From Clostridia bacterium (GTDB lineage Bacteria; Bacillota; Clostridia; Oscillospirales; CAG-382): a stretch of 64,000 nucleotides of DNA. The notes under the pieces were generated by a model. It was not told the DNA's origin. It ran no database searches and worked only from the letters and a program-made list of their open reading frames with translations. Position numbers and translations under genes: made by a program. This document shows, piece by piece, positions 8,740 to 18,200 of this stretch (positions within the stretch are counted from its first letter, which is position 1; each line of letters starts with the position of its first letter). The stretch covers positions 51,196-115,195 of the forward strand of contig JAFQAP010000026.1 of the NCBI GenBank assembly GCA_017399965.1, given 5' to 3'.

Positions 8740-9943
8740 TCAAGAAACACTTCTTAAAGTAGAGAATCTTTGCCAATACTTCGGTTTTAACCGCGCGGTT
8801 GACGATGTCAGCTTTGAGGTTAAGAAGGGTGAGGTATTCGGTCTTGTTGGTGAATCCGGCTGCGGAAAAACAACTACCGGCCGTTCTATCATCAAGCTGT
8901 ACAACATCACTTCCGGCAGTATATATTTTAAAGGTATACGTATAAGCGCCGGTATCCGTTCTTATCAGGAACAGATGAAGACAGCAAAAGCAGAGTATGC
9001 GGAAAAGGTAAAAAATACCGCAGATCCTGCAGAAAAGGCTCTTTTGAAGGGCGAACTGGATGCTATTATAACAAATTGCAAAAAAGAGATTAAACGCGCA
9101 CGTTTTGACCAGAAAAACTGCGATAAGGAATTTTCCAAGCAGATGGTTCTGGCTGTAAAGACAAAGTATCAGGCTTTGCTTTCCAGAGCATCCGAAACCG
9201 AGCTGGCAGCGCTTAAGGCTGAATACAAGGATGAACTCCGCAAAGCCCGCAAGACAAAACTGGTTACCCAGATACAGATGATCTTCCAGGATCCTATTGC
9301 TTCTCTTGACCCCCGTATGACCGTACGCGAGATCATTTCCGAAGGTCTTATCATCCGCGGCGAGAGAAACAAAAAGGTTATAGACGAAAAGGTTTATGAG
9401 ATGCTGGAGCTTGTAGGTCTTGTGCGTGAGCACGCAAGCCGTTATCCTCATGAATTTTCCGGCGGACAAAGACAGAGAATCGGTGTTGCCCGCGCTATAA
9501 TTATGAATCCCGAGCTTATCATTGCGGACGAACCCGTTTCCGCGTTGGACGTTTCTATTCAGGCGCAGGTTATCAACCTTCTTAACGACCTCCGCCACAG
9601 TCTGGGCCTTACAATTCTGTTTATCGCCCACGACCTTTCCGTTGTTAAGTATTTCTCCGATCGTATCGGCGTTATGTATTACGGAAAGATGGTAGAGCTT
9701 ACCACATCGGATGAACTGTTCAAGAATCCTTTGCATCCTTATACAAAGTCGTTGCTTTCCGCAATTCCTTTGCCCGACCCTATTTACGAAAAGAACAGAA
9801 AGAGAATTGTATATAACCGTCTTGCAGAACACGATTACTCTGTGAACAAGCCTTCGCTGCGTGAAGTTGCTCCCGGACATTTCGTTGAATGTAACGACGA
9901 AGAGTTTGAAAAATACAAGGCTCTCTTGTCAGCGCAAGACTAA
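8729..9943 (+). CDS. Oligopeptide ABC transporter ATP-binding protein (OppF/DppF family) with coiled-coil insertion
   Basis: The product is 404 residues from ATG 8729, which has GAGAGG eight bases upstream; it overlaps the previous gene by 11 bp. Walker A (GESGCGKTT, residue 41 on), Q-loop (FQDPIASLDP, about 186), signature (SGGQRQR, about 244), Walker B (IIADEP) and switch His (IAHDLSVV) are all present. Between Walker A and the Q-loop there are about 145 residues instead of about 50; the extra about 95 are rich in Lys, Glu, Ala and Leu and look like a helical hairpin or coiled coil. The place of the insert differs from that in the partner ATPase. The C-terminal Opp/Dpp domain is present. 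It pairs with the preceding ATPase to power import. Confidence 0.91.
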   Translation: MSNNQETLLKVENLCQYFGFNRAVDDVSFEVKKGEVFGLVGESGCGKTTTGRSIIKLYNITSGSIYFKGIRISAGIRSYQEQMKTAKAEYAEKVKNTADPAEKALLKGELDAIITNCKKEIKRARFDQKNCDKEFSKQMVLAVKTKYQALLSRASETELAALKAEYKDELRKARKTKLVTQIQMIFQDPIASLDPRMTVREIISEGLIIRGERNKKVIDEKVYEMLELVGLVREHASRYPHEFSGGQRQRIGVARAIIMNPELIIADEPVSALDVSIQAQVINLLNDLRHSLGLTILFIAHDLSVVKYFSDRIGVMYYGKMVELTTSDELFKNPLHPYTKSLLSAIPLPDPIYEKNRKRIVYNRLAEHDYSVNKPSLREVAPGHFVECNDEEFEKYKALLSAQD

Positions 9944-9958
9944 AAGTAATTCCCGAAT

Positions 9959-10363
9959 ATGAAAAAACATCTTAAACAATACGTCACGTATTTCGGTATA
10001 GGCATAACCGTCGCTGTAATTATGGCGTGTATATGGAATTTGTTTGATCAAACCGAGCTTTTGCCGATTTTAAAGATCGTTTCGGACAGCTTTACGGTTC
10101 CCGGAGTTGCTTTTATTGGACTTTGCCTGCTCGGCTGGGTCGGCTCTAAGGGCGGATTCGATCTTTTCGGATACTCTTTTAATACCTTTTTGGGATATTT
10201 CAAAAGAGAAACCTATTATTCAAAGCCGGAATCATATTACGATTACTGCGAAAAGAAGAACAAAAAGCGCAAGCCTTTTGACCTGCCGATGCTTTTAACC
10301 GGCGCTTTCTTCCTTTTCCTTGCCATTGTGTTTATGGTCGTGTTCCTTGTTCTGGATAAATAA
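9959..10363 (+). CDS. Small membrane protein, DUF3899-like
   Basis: The 134-residue protein has three predicted transmembrane helices (about residues 11-28, 45-62 and 108-130) and a charged cytoplasmic stretch (YCEKKNKKRKPF) before the last. The segment GGFDLFGYSF followed by a KxE-rich region resembles the DUF3899 family of Firmicutes membrane proteins. It starts 15 bp after the OppF stop, with no clear ribosome site of its own, so it is probably translated by coupling as the last gene of the transporter operon. Its role is unknown; an accessory part in transporter assembly is only a guess from position. Confidence 0.6.
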   Translation: MKKHLKQYVTYFGIGITVAVIMACIWNLFDQTELLPILKIVSDSFTVPGVAFIGLCLLGWVGSKGGFDLFGYSFNTFLGYFKRETYYSKPESYYDYCEKKNKKRKPFDLPMLLTGAFFLFLAIVFMVVFLVLDK

Positions 10364-10372
10364 CTGTGTTTT

Positions 10373-10404
10373 AAGCAAGTCTGCACACGCAGACTTGCTT
10401 TTTT
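10373..10404 (+). terminator. Rho-independent terminator of the transporter operon
   Basis: A perfect 12-bp stem, AAGCAAGTCTGC (10373-10384) with GCAGACTTGCTT (10389-10400), around a 4-nt ACAC loop, ends in a T-tract. Confidence 0.95.
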
Positions 10405-10412
10405 GTCGGGGT

Positions 10413-10440
10413 CCCCAAGAAGCCGTTAGGCTTCTTGGGG
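10413..10440 (+). repeat. Palindromic hairpin element, copy 1
   Basis: CCCCAAGAAGCC and GGCTTCTTGGGG form a perfect 12-bp stem around GTTA. A second copy with the same stem sequence (one changed base) lies at 32119-32154. In both places it sits just after an operon. There is no proper T-tract here, and a full terminator already precedes it. Confidence 0.7.
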
Positions 10441-10478
10441 TGATTATTGGTTTCTTAGGTTGATTTATCGCGGTTTTA

Positions 10479-10507
10479 TTGACTTAATAAATGCGTTGTG
10501 CTAAAAT
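10479..10507 (+). promoter_or_regulatory. Promoter of the catabolic operon
   Basis: TTGACT at 10479-10484 and TAAAAT at 10502-10507 with a 17-bp spacer; the transcript should begin about 25 nt before the first gene. Each box has one mismatch to consensus. Confidence 0.75.
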
Positions 10508-10538
10508 AAAGTGTTAAGAAGATTATCGGAGGCGCATG

Positions 10539-11216
10539 ATGAAACGTATTATATGGCTGGGGCAGGCGGGACTTGTTTTTGAAAACGAGTTTTGCACCTT
10601 TATGGTGGACCCATATCTTTCCGACAGCGTTAAGGATATAGAACCCCAAAATTACCGCCGTGTTCCCGTAGACAATAAAATGTTTGAAATAAAGCCTAAT
10701 ATTCTTGTGTTTACTCATGCACATCTTGATCATTACGATCCTGAAACAGTAAAGCATTTTTTAACCGAAAATTCCGAGATAACTGTGCTTTCTCCACGTT
10801 CTGTTTGGGAAAAGGTGCGTTTGTTCGGCGGAAAGAACAATTATATTCTATTTGATGCGGGCACGGAATGTACCGTTAACGGAATTCGCTTTACTGCGGT
10901 AAAAGCCGTTCACAGCGATCCTTACGCTATCGGTGTCCTGCTGGACGACGGAAGTAAAAAATACTACGTTACGGGCGATACTCTCTATAACAGCAGTATT
11001 TTTAATTCAATTCCCAAAGATATTTATGCCGTTTTCCTGCCCGTAAACGGTGTGGGGAACAATATGAATATGACAGATGCCGCCCGTTTTGTTGAAAAGA
11101 TAGATCCGATATATGCGGTTCCTATGCATATCGGAATGTTTGACAATAGATCCCCAAATGATTTTATATGCGATAAAAAGGTTATTCCCGAAATATATAA
11201 GGAGATACAGCTATGA
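10539..11216 (+). CDS. Metallo-beta-lactamase-fold hydrolase (UlaG-like)
   Basis: The product is 225 residues from ATG 10539, six bases after GGAGG; ATG 10536 is the alternative but too close to the site. The metal-binding motif THAHLDHYD gives the H-x-H-x-D-H pattern, and further ligands are plausible at HSDP, VTGDT and MPMHIGM, the layout seen in L-ascorbate-6-phosphate lactonase (UlaG) and related short proteins. The N-terminus (IIWLGQAGLVFENE, then DPYLSD) is also UlaG-like. As first gene of an operon with a sugar-acid dehydratase-type enzyme, hydrolysis of a sugar lactone is the simplest hypothesis. The stop overlaps the next start by 4 bp (ATGA). Confidence 0.8.
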   Translation: MKRIIWLGQAGLVFENEFCTFMVDPYLSDSVKDIEPQNYRRVPVDNKMFEIKPNILVFTHAHLDHYDPETVKHFLTENSEITVLSPRSVWEKVRLFGGKNNYILFDAGTECTVNGIRFTAVKAVHSDPYAIGVLLDDGSKKYYVTGDTLYNSSIFNSIPKDIYAVFLPVNGVGNNMNMTDAARFVEKIDPIYAVPMHIGMFDNRSPNDFICDKKVIPEIYKEIQL

Positions 11217-12373
11217 AGGTTACAGACGTTAAATGTTTTACTGTAGATTGCTTCCGCACCAACTGGGTGTTTGTTAAGATATACACCGACGCAGGTATCG
11301 ACGGTGTGGGAGAAGCCACTCTGGAATACAAAGAAAAGGCACTTATCGGCGCCGTTGAACATATTAAAGAGTATCTTGTGGGCAAAAATCCTCTCGATAT
11401 CGAAAAGCATTTTCACGATATATACAGAGACGCATACTGGCGGGGCGGAGCGGTACTTATGTCCGCGCTTTCCGCAGTAGAGTGCGCTTTGTGGGATATT
11501 CTGGGTAAACATCTGGGCGTGCCCGTGTATCAGCTTTTGGGCGGCAGAGTTAACGATAAGGTCCGCATATATGTAAACGGTTGGTTCGCAGGGGCAAAAA
11601 CTCCCGCAGAGTTCGGCGAAAAAGCCCGTATTGCCGTTCAGCGTGGTATTACCGCGATGAAGTGGGATCCTTTTGGAAAATCCTATCTTGAAATTTCAAA
11701 TAAAGACCTTAATACAGCCCTGGAATGTGTGGCGGCGGTAAGAGATGCGGTGGGCAACGATGTTGACCTGCTTATTGAAGGCCACGGCAGATTTAACGTT
11801 CCTACGGGTATAAAGATCGCCAAGGAACTGGAGCAGTTCAAGCCTATGCTGTTTGAAGAACCCACTCCTCCCGATAATTTAGAGGCACTTAAAGCCGTGC
11901 GGGATAAATCTCCCGTTGCTATTTCCGCAGGGGAAAGACTTTACACCCTTAAATCCTATAAAGATCTGTTCGAAATGCGGGCGGCAGATTATATCCAGCC
12001 GGATATTTCCCACGCAGGCGGTATTATGGAGCTTAAAAAGATCGCCGCTGTTGCCGAGGCATATTATATTCCCTTTGCGCCTCATAATCCTTCCGGCCCC
12101 GTGGCAAACGCCGCTACCCTTCAAATAGCCGCTTGCTGTCCCAATTTCTCCATTCTGGAAATAATGTACAGCGATGTTGAGTGGCGCAAGGACGTAACAA
12201 ATGAATTCCTTGAATACAAGGACGGATATATTACAATTCCCTCCAAGCCCGGTCTGGGTATAGAGATAAACGAGGAAGAGTGTCTTAAGCACCCGTATCA
12301 GCCTCATACTCTCCGCCATTATACCGGCGCGCTTACGGATATCCGCCCCGCAAAAAGCGAATTTTATTTCTAA
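11213..12373 (+). CDS. Enolase-superfamily (mandelate racemase/muconate lactonizing) sugar-acid dehydratase candidate
   Basis: The 386-residue length is typical. The N-terminal capping domain runs to about 120 and includes YWRGGAVLMSALSAVECALWD; the barrel carries metal and acid-base landmarks LIEGHGRFN, FEEPTPPDN, SAGERLYT and the late His in FAPHNPSGP. The E-x-H first motif, the GER motif and the PHN motif resemble the galactonate/mannonate dehydratase side of the superfamily, which abstracts an alpha proton from an aldonic acid and eliminates water. The exact substrate cannot be told from motifs. A good AAGGAGAT site lies upstream, and the start overlaps the lactonase-like gene. Expected cytoplasmic enzyme binding one Mg ion. 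Confidence 0.85.
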   Translation: MKVTDVKCFTVDCFRTNWVFVKIYTDAGIDGVGEATLEYKEKALIGAVEHIKEYLVGKNPLDIEKHFHDIYRDAYWRGGAVLMSALSAVECALWDILGKHLGVPVYQLLGGRVNDKVRIYVNGWFAGAKTPAEFGEKARIAVQRGITAMKWDPFGKSYLEISNKDLNTALECVAAVRDAVGNDVDLLIEGHGRFNVPTGIKIAKELEQFKPMLFEEPTPPDNLEALKAVRDKSPVAISAGERLYTLKSYKDLFEMRAADYIQPDISHAGGIMELKKIAAVAEAYYIPFAPHNPSGPVANAATLQIAACCPNFSILEIMYSDVEWRKDVTNEFLEYKDGYITIPSKPGLGIEINEEECLKHPYQPHTLRHYTGALTDIRPAKSEFYF

Positions 12374-12385
12374 GGAGCGCTTCCT

Positions 12386-13180
12386 ATGAAAAACGCAGTT
12401 TTTATAACCGGCGCCTGCAGAGGCACGGGATACAGAATAGCAGAGGTTTTTGCACAAAACGGATGGAGCGTTATCGTTACCGGCAGAAACGGTAAGGATG
12501 CTTATGAAGCGGCAGAAAAGCTTGGCAATACCTACGGTGTTTTTGCAAAGGGATACGAATGCAATATCCGCAACGAACAGCAGGTAATAGATATATTCAA
12601 CGATATAGATAAAAGCGGTGTTTTTGTTCAAACCGTAGTGCTTTGCGCCGCAGATCTCGGCTTCGGTACCGACCCTTCCAAGGGTATGGATTTCTTTACG
12701 GTGCCTGTAGAGGAATTCGGGCGAGTTTTCGAAACCAACCTGGTGTGGAATTTTACCATCGTTCGTCAGGCGGCACTGCGTATGCGTGGAAAAGGGAAGG
12801 GAAGTATAGTCTTTATTTCCTCCAACACCGCATATAACGCCATACCCAACCGCAGCGCATACTGTGCATCCAAGGGCGGTATAAACTCACTTTCCAAAGC
12901 TCTTGCGGTGGATCTGGGCAAATACGGTATAAGAAGCAACGTAGTGCTTCCCGGCACCATAAAGACTGCCCGTTGGGAAGCTATGGGCAGCAGCGCTATA
13001 AGCGGAAAGCTTACTCCTATAGGCGATATTTCGGATTTCGACGATATCGCAAACGCGGTATGGTTTTTCGGTACCGATCTTTCCAAAAACGTAACCGGAT
13101 CCGAGCTTATCGTGGACGGAGGAATGGCTTCCCAGCTTTATCCCGATTACCTTAACGAACTCATAAGAAAAGAGCAGTAA
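12386..13180 (+). CDS. Short-chain dehydrogenase/reductase (SDR)
   Basis: The 264-residue classical SDR has the cofactor motif GACRGTG (residues about 7-13), a catalytic Ser in VFISSNTAY, Tyr and Lys in YCASKGG, and NVVLPGTIKT after it. The C-terminus LIVDGGMASQL is typical of sugar and polyol SDRs. An Arg in VTGRNGKD at the end of beta-2 hints at NADP(H) preference, but this is weak. AAGGAG lies 10 nt before the ATG. It is third in the catabolic operon and could oxidise or reduce the keto-sugar acid formed by the dehydratase or the substrate feeding it. Confidence 0.88.
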   Translation: MKNAVFITGACRGTGYRIAEVFAQNGWSVIVTGRNGKDAYEAAEKLGNTYGVFAKGYECNIRNEQQVIDIFNDIDKSGVFVQTVVLCAADLGFGTDPSKGMDFFTVPVEEFGRVFETNLVWNFTIVRQAALRMRGKGKGSIVFISSNTAYNAIPNRSAYCASKGGINSLSKALAVDLGKYGIRSNVVLPGTIKTARWEAMGSSAISGKLTPIGDISDFDDIANAVWFFGTDLSKNVTGSELIVDGGMASQLYPDYLNELIRKEQ

Positions 13181-13181
13181 A

Positions 13182-13532
13182 ATGGAAGAACTTTTGGTTT
13201 TGGATTACGACGGAAAAGGATATTTTTCCCATTTCAAATACGGTGCTTGGCGTATAGCATATCTTAATTATGCGCCTATGTTCACCAAAGAGGGCATAAC
13301 ATATCTCGAACGGCATAACGAAACTGACGAGGTGTTTATACTCTTGGAAGGAACAGCATCCCTTTTTATGGGAGAAGACGCCGTGGAAACGCAAATGGAA
13401 AAATTCCGTTCTTATATAGTAAAAAAGGGTGCGTGGCACAATATTGTCGTTTCCGAGGACGCAAAGGTGCTTATCGTAGAAAACGCAGACACAGGCAAGA
13501 GTAATTCGGAATATCTGCCTTTCAGGTTTTAG
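13182..13532 (+). CDS. Small single-domain cupin-like protein
   Basis: The 116-residue product has one cupin-type barrel. ERHNETDEVFILLEG resembles cupin motif 1 with a possible His and Glu metal pair, and VKKGAWHNIVVSEDA resembles motif 2 with its His. Related short cupins act in sugar or ureide metabolism as isomerases, epimerases or lyases, so a role in the same pathway is plausible. The ATG is one base after the SDR stop and has no strong ribosome site, which points to translational coupling. No catalytic assignment is possible from this alone. Confidence 0.72.
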   Translation: MEELLVLDYDGKGYFSHFKYGAWRIAYLNYAPMFTKEGITYLERHNETDEVFILLEGTASLFMGEDAVETQMEKFRSYIVKKGAWHNIVVSEDAKVLIVENADTGKSNSEYLPFRF

Positions 13533-13535
13533 ATT

Positions 13536-14741
13536 ATGGAAAATAAAGATTTTGAAACAGCGGTGGATGCCGCAAAGCGTTTTAACGTAACCGTACGCGC
13601 TGTACAGAAATGGGCTGCGGCAGGCAAGATAGACGGTGCAAAAAAAATCGGCAGAACCTGGTTCATACCCAAAGATGCCGTTCTTTCAAATGACGCCGCG
13701 GAAACAAAAGAACAAACAGAAAAAATATATAAAATATCGGATTTCCGTCCCACAATGCCGTTGCTTAACGCATCCTTCGAACTCGGGCACTGTCTGGAAT
13801 ACGTGCAGTCTATCACCGATGAAGACGACCGCAATATCGCAATGGCTGAATATCTGTTTTATTCCGGCAGGGCGGAAGAGGCGGTTGAGTTGCTCGAACA
13901 GTATCTTGACTGTCCGGATATTTCTCTGCGCTATTCTGCCTCCGTGCTTACCATTTTTGCCAGCATTTCCCACGGTAACGCAAAAAAGGCGGAACACGCC
14001 ACGGAAGTAGTAACGTCTCTTATCAAAGCTTCATTCAGCAACCACGTTTCTCCCGAAATCATTGCTGTAGGAATTATGACTTCGGTAGGCGGCTCCGTGC
14101 TGTGGCATGCTCCCGTTCCCGAACATCTGCCCGATCTTGCTGCCTACGTAAAATATCTTCCCGGCGGATACCGGCTTTGGTGCTGTTATCTTTTGGCGCA
14201 CAAAGCGTATCTTGAAAAGGATTACGTAAAGGCTCTTACTATTGCCGATATGTCCCTGGCTTTCTGCGATAAAACATATCCTCTGGCAGAAATATATGTT
14301 CACCTTATTTCGGTTATAGCATTAATGAACCTTCGCAGGCCGGAAGAAGCGCAAAAACGGTTTGAGCGCGTCTGGGAACTTACATACAGAGATGGATTTG
14401 TGGAACCTATTGCAGAGCACCATGGAATGATGCTGGGAATAATAGAAGTGTATTATAAACGAACCCATCCCAAGGATTTCAAAAAGCTTATGGAAATTAC
14501 CGGCGTTTTCGGAAAACTGTGGCGCAAAATACACAATATACGCACCGCATCAGAGGTTACGGATAACCTTACTACCACCGAATTCACCGTGGCAATGCTG
14601 TATAACAGAGGATGGTCTGCACAGGAGATAGCCTCTTTTCTGGATGTTTCCGAATCCACCATCAGAAACTATATAAAAACGATATATGTTAAACTCGGGA
14701 TTTCCGATAAAAAATCGCTTGCAAAATATATGATAAAATAA
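13536..14741 (+). CDS. Transcriptional regulator with N-terminal excisionase/MerR-like HTH, helical-repeat middle and C-terminal LuxR HTH
   Basis: The product is 401 residues. Residues 1-48 (AAKRFNVTVRAVQKWAAAGKI, then GRTWFIPKDA) look like a MerR/excisionase-type winged helix. Residues about 65-325 are helical and TPR-like, as in MalT-type regulators. Residues about 340-400 hold a LuxR-type HTH (YNRGWSAQEIASFLDVSE followed by STIRNYIKTIYVKLGI). There is no receiver, NB-ARC or obvious ligand domain. It begins 3 bp after the cupin stop and is the last gene before a terminator, so it is probably co-transcribed with, and may control, the catabolic operon or the surface-protein genes downstream. 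DNA contacts by both ends at once would be unusual. Confidence 0.78.
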   Translation: MENKDFETAVDAAKRFNVTVRAVQKWAAAGKIDGAKKIGRTWFIPKDAVLSNDAAETKEQTEKIYKISDFRPTMPLLNASFELGHCLEYVQSITDEDDRNIAMAEYLFYSGRAEEAVELLEQYLDCPDISLRYSASVLTIFASISHGNAKKAEHATEVVTSLIKASFSNHVSPEIIAVGIMTSVGGSVLWHAPVPEHLPDLAAYVKYLPGGYRLWCCYLLAHKAYLEKDYVKALTIADMSLAFCDKTYPLAEIYVHLISVIALMNLRRPEEAQKRFERVWELTYRDGFVEPIAEHHGMMLGIIEVYYKRTHPKDFKKLMEITGVFGKLWRKIHNIRTASEVTDNLTTTEFTVAMLYNRGWSAQEIASFLDVSESTIRNYIKTIYVKLGISDKKSLAKYMIK

Positions 14742-14790
14742 TATATGCGAACACAGCCGTTCGCTTAACGAACAAAAAACATATATTTAA

Positions 14791-14818
14791 AAAACGCCTT
14801 TAAATTGGGCGTTTTTTT
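14791..14818 (+). terminator. Rho-independent terminator of the catabolic operon
   Basis: AAACGCC and GGCGTTT pair around a 9-nt loop (TTTAAATTG) and run directly into seven T residues. Confidence 0.9.
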
Positions 14819-14909
14819 GTTTTTTTGCTTTTTTGGATCAGTTATATTTTGGTTTTAAAGTGTATAAAATTTTTTTATTATGGGTCTAACGCAAAAAAAC
14901 ATAACGTGG

Positions 14910-14915
14910 TATACT
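14910..14915 (+). promoter_or_regulatory. Probable -10 box before the Cys-rich/surface-protein gene pair
   Basis: TATACT lies 32 bases before the ATG at 14947, in the AT-rich stretch after the terminator. I see no good -35 hexamer 17 bases upstream (CTAACG-like), so activation by a regulator such as the adjacent dual-HTH protein is possible. Confidence 0.4.
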
Positions 14916-14946
14916 GTCACCGTAATAAACTGAAAGGTTTTTATTT

Positions 14947-15291
14947 ATGGAAAATATAAAAACAAGAACATATCGTTTAGACGGTGATGAATTGGAAACC
15001 GTCTTTAAATACGATGAGGATTTCGGAATTTGGGTAGAAGAATACGTGGATTTTGAAAGCGTTCCCCGTTTTACACCAAACGGCAGGCGATGGCGAAGCG
15101 TAACCACCACCGATTGTATATATTCAGACCCCGAATTCAGAGATTGCGGTACTTGCCCGTATTTGTGCAAAGAAAGAAGCGAAGATCTTATAGGCGTCTG
15201 CTTTAACGAGCGCCTACGGGAAAATTCGGAAGATACCGCTGTCAGATCAGAAATAAAAAGCATCAATATACAGAAAGGCGTTGAATTATGA
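14947..15291 (+). CDS. Small Cys-rich protein of unknown function, coupled to the giant surface protein
   Basis: The 114-residue product has no signal peptide or membrane segment, so it is probably cytoplasmic. The second half holds five cysteines: DCIYSD, then DCGTCPYLC, then GVCFNE, a C-x2-C-x3-C core that could bind zinc or an iron-sulfur cluster. The rest is acidic with aromatic residues (DEDFGIWVEEYVDFE). I do not recognise the family. Its stop overlaps the start of the 3038-residue surface protein (ATGA at 15288-15291), so the two are made together. A regulatory or biogenesis role for the surface protein is inferred only from this coupling. Confidence 0.7.
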   Translation: MENIKTRTYRLDGDELETVFKYDEDFGIWVEEYVDFESVPRFTPNGRRWRSVTTTDCIYSDPEFRDCGTCPYLCKERSEDLIGVCFNERLRENSEDTAVRSEIKSINIQKGVEL

Positions 15292-18200
15292 AAATACGAA
15301 ACGTAACAAAAAAATCTCTAAGCGTTCTGCTTATACTTTGCCTTATTTTACCGTGTTTGCCTGTTTTCTATATAAATTTCGGGGCAAACGCAGCAGCCGC
15401 AACTACTATTGTGGTTGATCCTTCCGGCGCTTCCAACTATCATCAGATGTTGGGAACCGGTGCAGACGGCAACAGATACTCCGGCAGAGTATGGTTCGAT
15501 AAATCTCTGTTCGCACCCGGGGACGAAGCAAAGCTCCCTCTGCACGATGATTTTACGGGCCTTGCTACAGATACGATCAAGATCGACAGCAGCTTTATGG
15601 TTGTTGGCTCTGCATTGGGCTCTACCACTTCTGTCACGACCACCACTTCAACTGCTGCATCTATAGACGTTGTGCTTATTCTGGATAACTCCACCTCGAT
15701 GTACGAGGAAAGTAATAATACATCCAGACTTGAAAAAGTAGTTTCGGCGGCTAACAGTCTTATTAAGGGCATTACATCCGGCGAAAACAACCGTCTTGCT
15801 ATTGTTGCTTATTCCGGCGAAGCAGAAACCTTGCTTCCCCTTAACTATTATAAAGACAATGATAGTGTGCTCAGCATTTCCACCGTTACAACGGGTAGCG
15901 GTTGGAACCGGACTACCAATCACTATTACACCGCAAGCGCTACTCCCGTCGGATCAAACGAAGCCGTTTCCGAAACCTTCAGCGTAAGCCAATGGGGTAC
16001 AAACGTTCAGATCGGCGTTGATATGGGTATGAAGCTTCTTTCCAACGCATCCGATACCTCCGGCAGAGTTCCCGTTGTTATTCTTCTTACCGACGGTGTT
16101 TCCAACGTGGCCTCTACTCGGGACTGGTACGCGCCCACTTTTACCAACCGCGGTAACCACGGCAATCCTACCAACCAGTACGTTTCCTTTGCAACATTGC
16201 TTACTGCCGCTTACGGCAGATCCCGCATTACCGCAAATTACGGCAAGGCTCCCACTGTTTACGGTATAGGCGTTGACCTTACCGCAGGCAGCGATGCAAG
16301 CGTTGTAATGGACCCTGCAAACTATCTTAAGCCCACCGGTTCAAATGTTGCAGCGAACACTTATGCTTTGTTTGAACGGTGGAAGACTACAAACCTTACT
16401 TTCTCTTATGAATATGATTCCGGCGGAAGCGAATATACTTGGCGATACGAACAGCTTCCTTCCAATTATCCCGGAACAAAGCAGGATATTATCGATAATA
16501 TCAACTACGTTGATAAGTATTATCCCATCGGAAGCGAAAAAATATCCGAAGTTTTCGATGAAATACTTATAGAGATAAACGAAAAAGCTTTCGTTCCTCT
16601 GGTAGATAAAGTTGTTCAGGGCGAGATCGAAGTAGATACTCCTCTTACATACGTTGATTTTATCGGCGAGTATATGGAGGTCAAGGAATTCAAAGCCGTA
16701 ACTCTGTTCGGCAAGATATATTCCGTTTCCAAATCTCTTGAAGCTCCCGTTATAACCGACGCGGTTAACGGCGGTACGATTACCAGAACAAAGGTGACAA
16801 AATATATCGTTGAATCCGACACGGTTACAAACGAAGTTGCCGGCGTAACTTACGATATTTCCGAAGCACTTAAGATAACCGTTACGGACATCTACACCGT
16901 CAAGCTTAACGAAAACGGCGTATACGAGAGAACAAGTCCCGTTAAGCAGGAAGTCCGTGCAACCATTCCCTCCACCGCACTGCCTCTTATTTACGATAAA
17001 GTCGTAAATAATGACGGCGAGATCACCTACGAAACCAACCGCGGCGAAGTAACTCCTCTCCGCCTCTATTACACGGTTGATATGGTTGATGAAATTCTGG
17101 ATGCAAACGGCAACGTTATTACCGACCTTCTTTCCGAAGATTATCTTGCAAAGAACACCAACCCTGACGGTACCGTAAACTTTTACGCAGGTCAGTACGG
17201 TGTGATGAACTCCGAAGAAACCATTAACGGCGTTTCCGGAATTTACAAGGGCGATTCCCACGCAGCAGCAACTCCTTCTGTTGATAACCGTTTTTATTAC
17301 CACCAGAATAATTATCCCGTTAATATAACCGCAACAGATAAAAACGGTAATGACATCGTTTGGGAAGCGGACGAATACGGTGTTCTCTATTATCAGGGCA
17401 ACGGTATCGATCGGACTCTTAACGATGATTATAAGACCGAATACCTTCTTTATTCTCAGGTTGAAGGACTTTCGGATACCGATCAGGTATACACCATGGT
17501 AGGTTTCTACCGTCCCACCACAGGCGGCGCGGGCGAAGCTGTAGGCTATCTCGTTTATACGGAGTGGCAGTATCTCAAGGATTCCCTTGCATATTACGAT
17601 AACGTAAACGGAGTTTACATCAACGGCTTTGAGGACGGTGCATTTGTAACCTCCGAAACCGACGGCTACAATGTAGATACCTCTGTTGTGGATGCCTATA
17701 TTGCCGCAAACGGACTGGAAAAGTCCGATATAATCTGCGTACTCGGTGTGGACACCTGGCGTACCAGCCGTCTGCATAATATGACTATTCCGAAGACGGA
17801 AAATCCCACCGGCACCGCAGAATATGCTGTTTATCCTACTCACAACGTAAGCGCTCTTCACGACGGAAGCCTTGTTTCCTGGTTTGGTAACAACGGTAAA
17901 ATGTCTGTTATCCCTCAGCAGGGTATATCCGTATCAAAGACTGTTACTCAGGCTGTAAGCGGCGCAGAAACCCAGTTCGAAATAACCGTTACCATAGACG
18001 GTACAGATTTCACTCCCGCATTCCTGGATACTAACGGCAACGCTTTAAGCGGTATTTCCGTTGTAAAGAATAACAGCACCCAAAAGACCATAGTTACTCT
18101 TAATCTTTCCGCAAACGAAACGGTATATATAACCAACCTTCCTACCGGAGCGAAGTACACCGTTTCCGAAAAGGCAAGCAATTACTACACACCCGCATAC

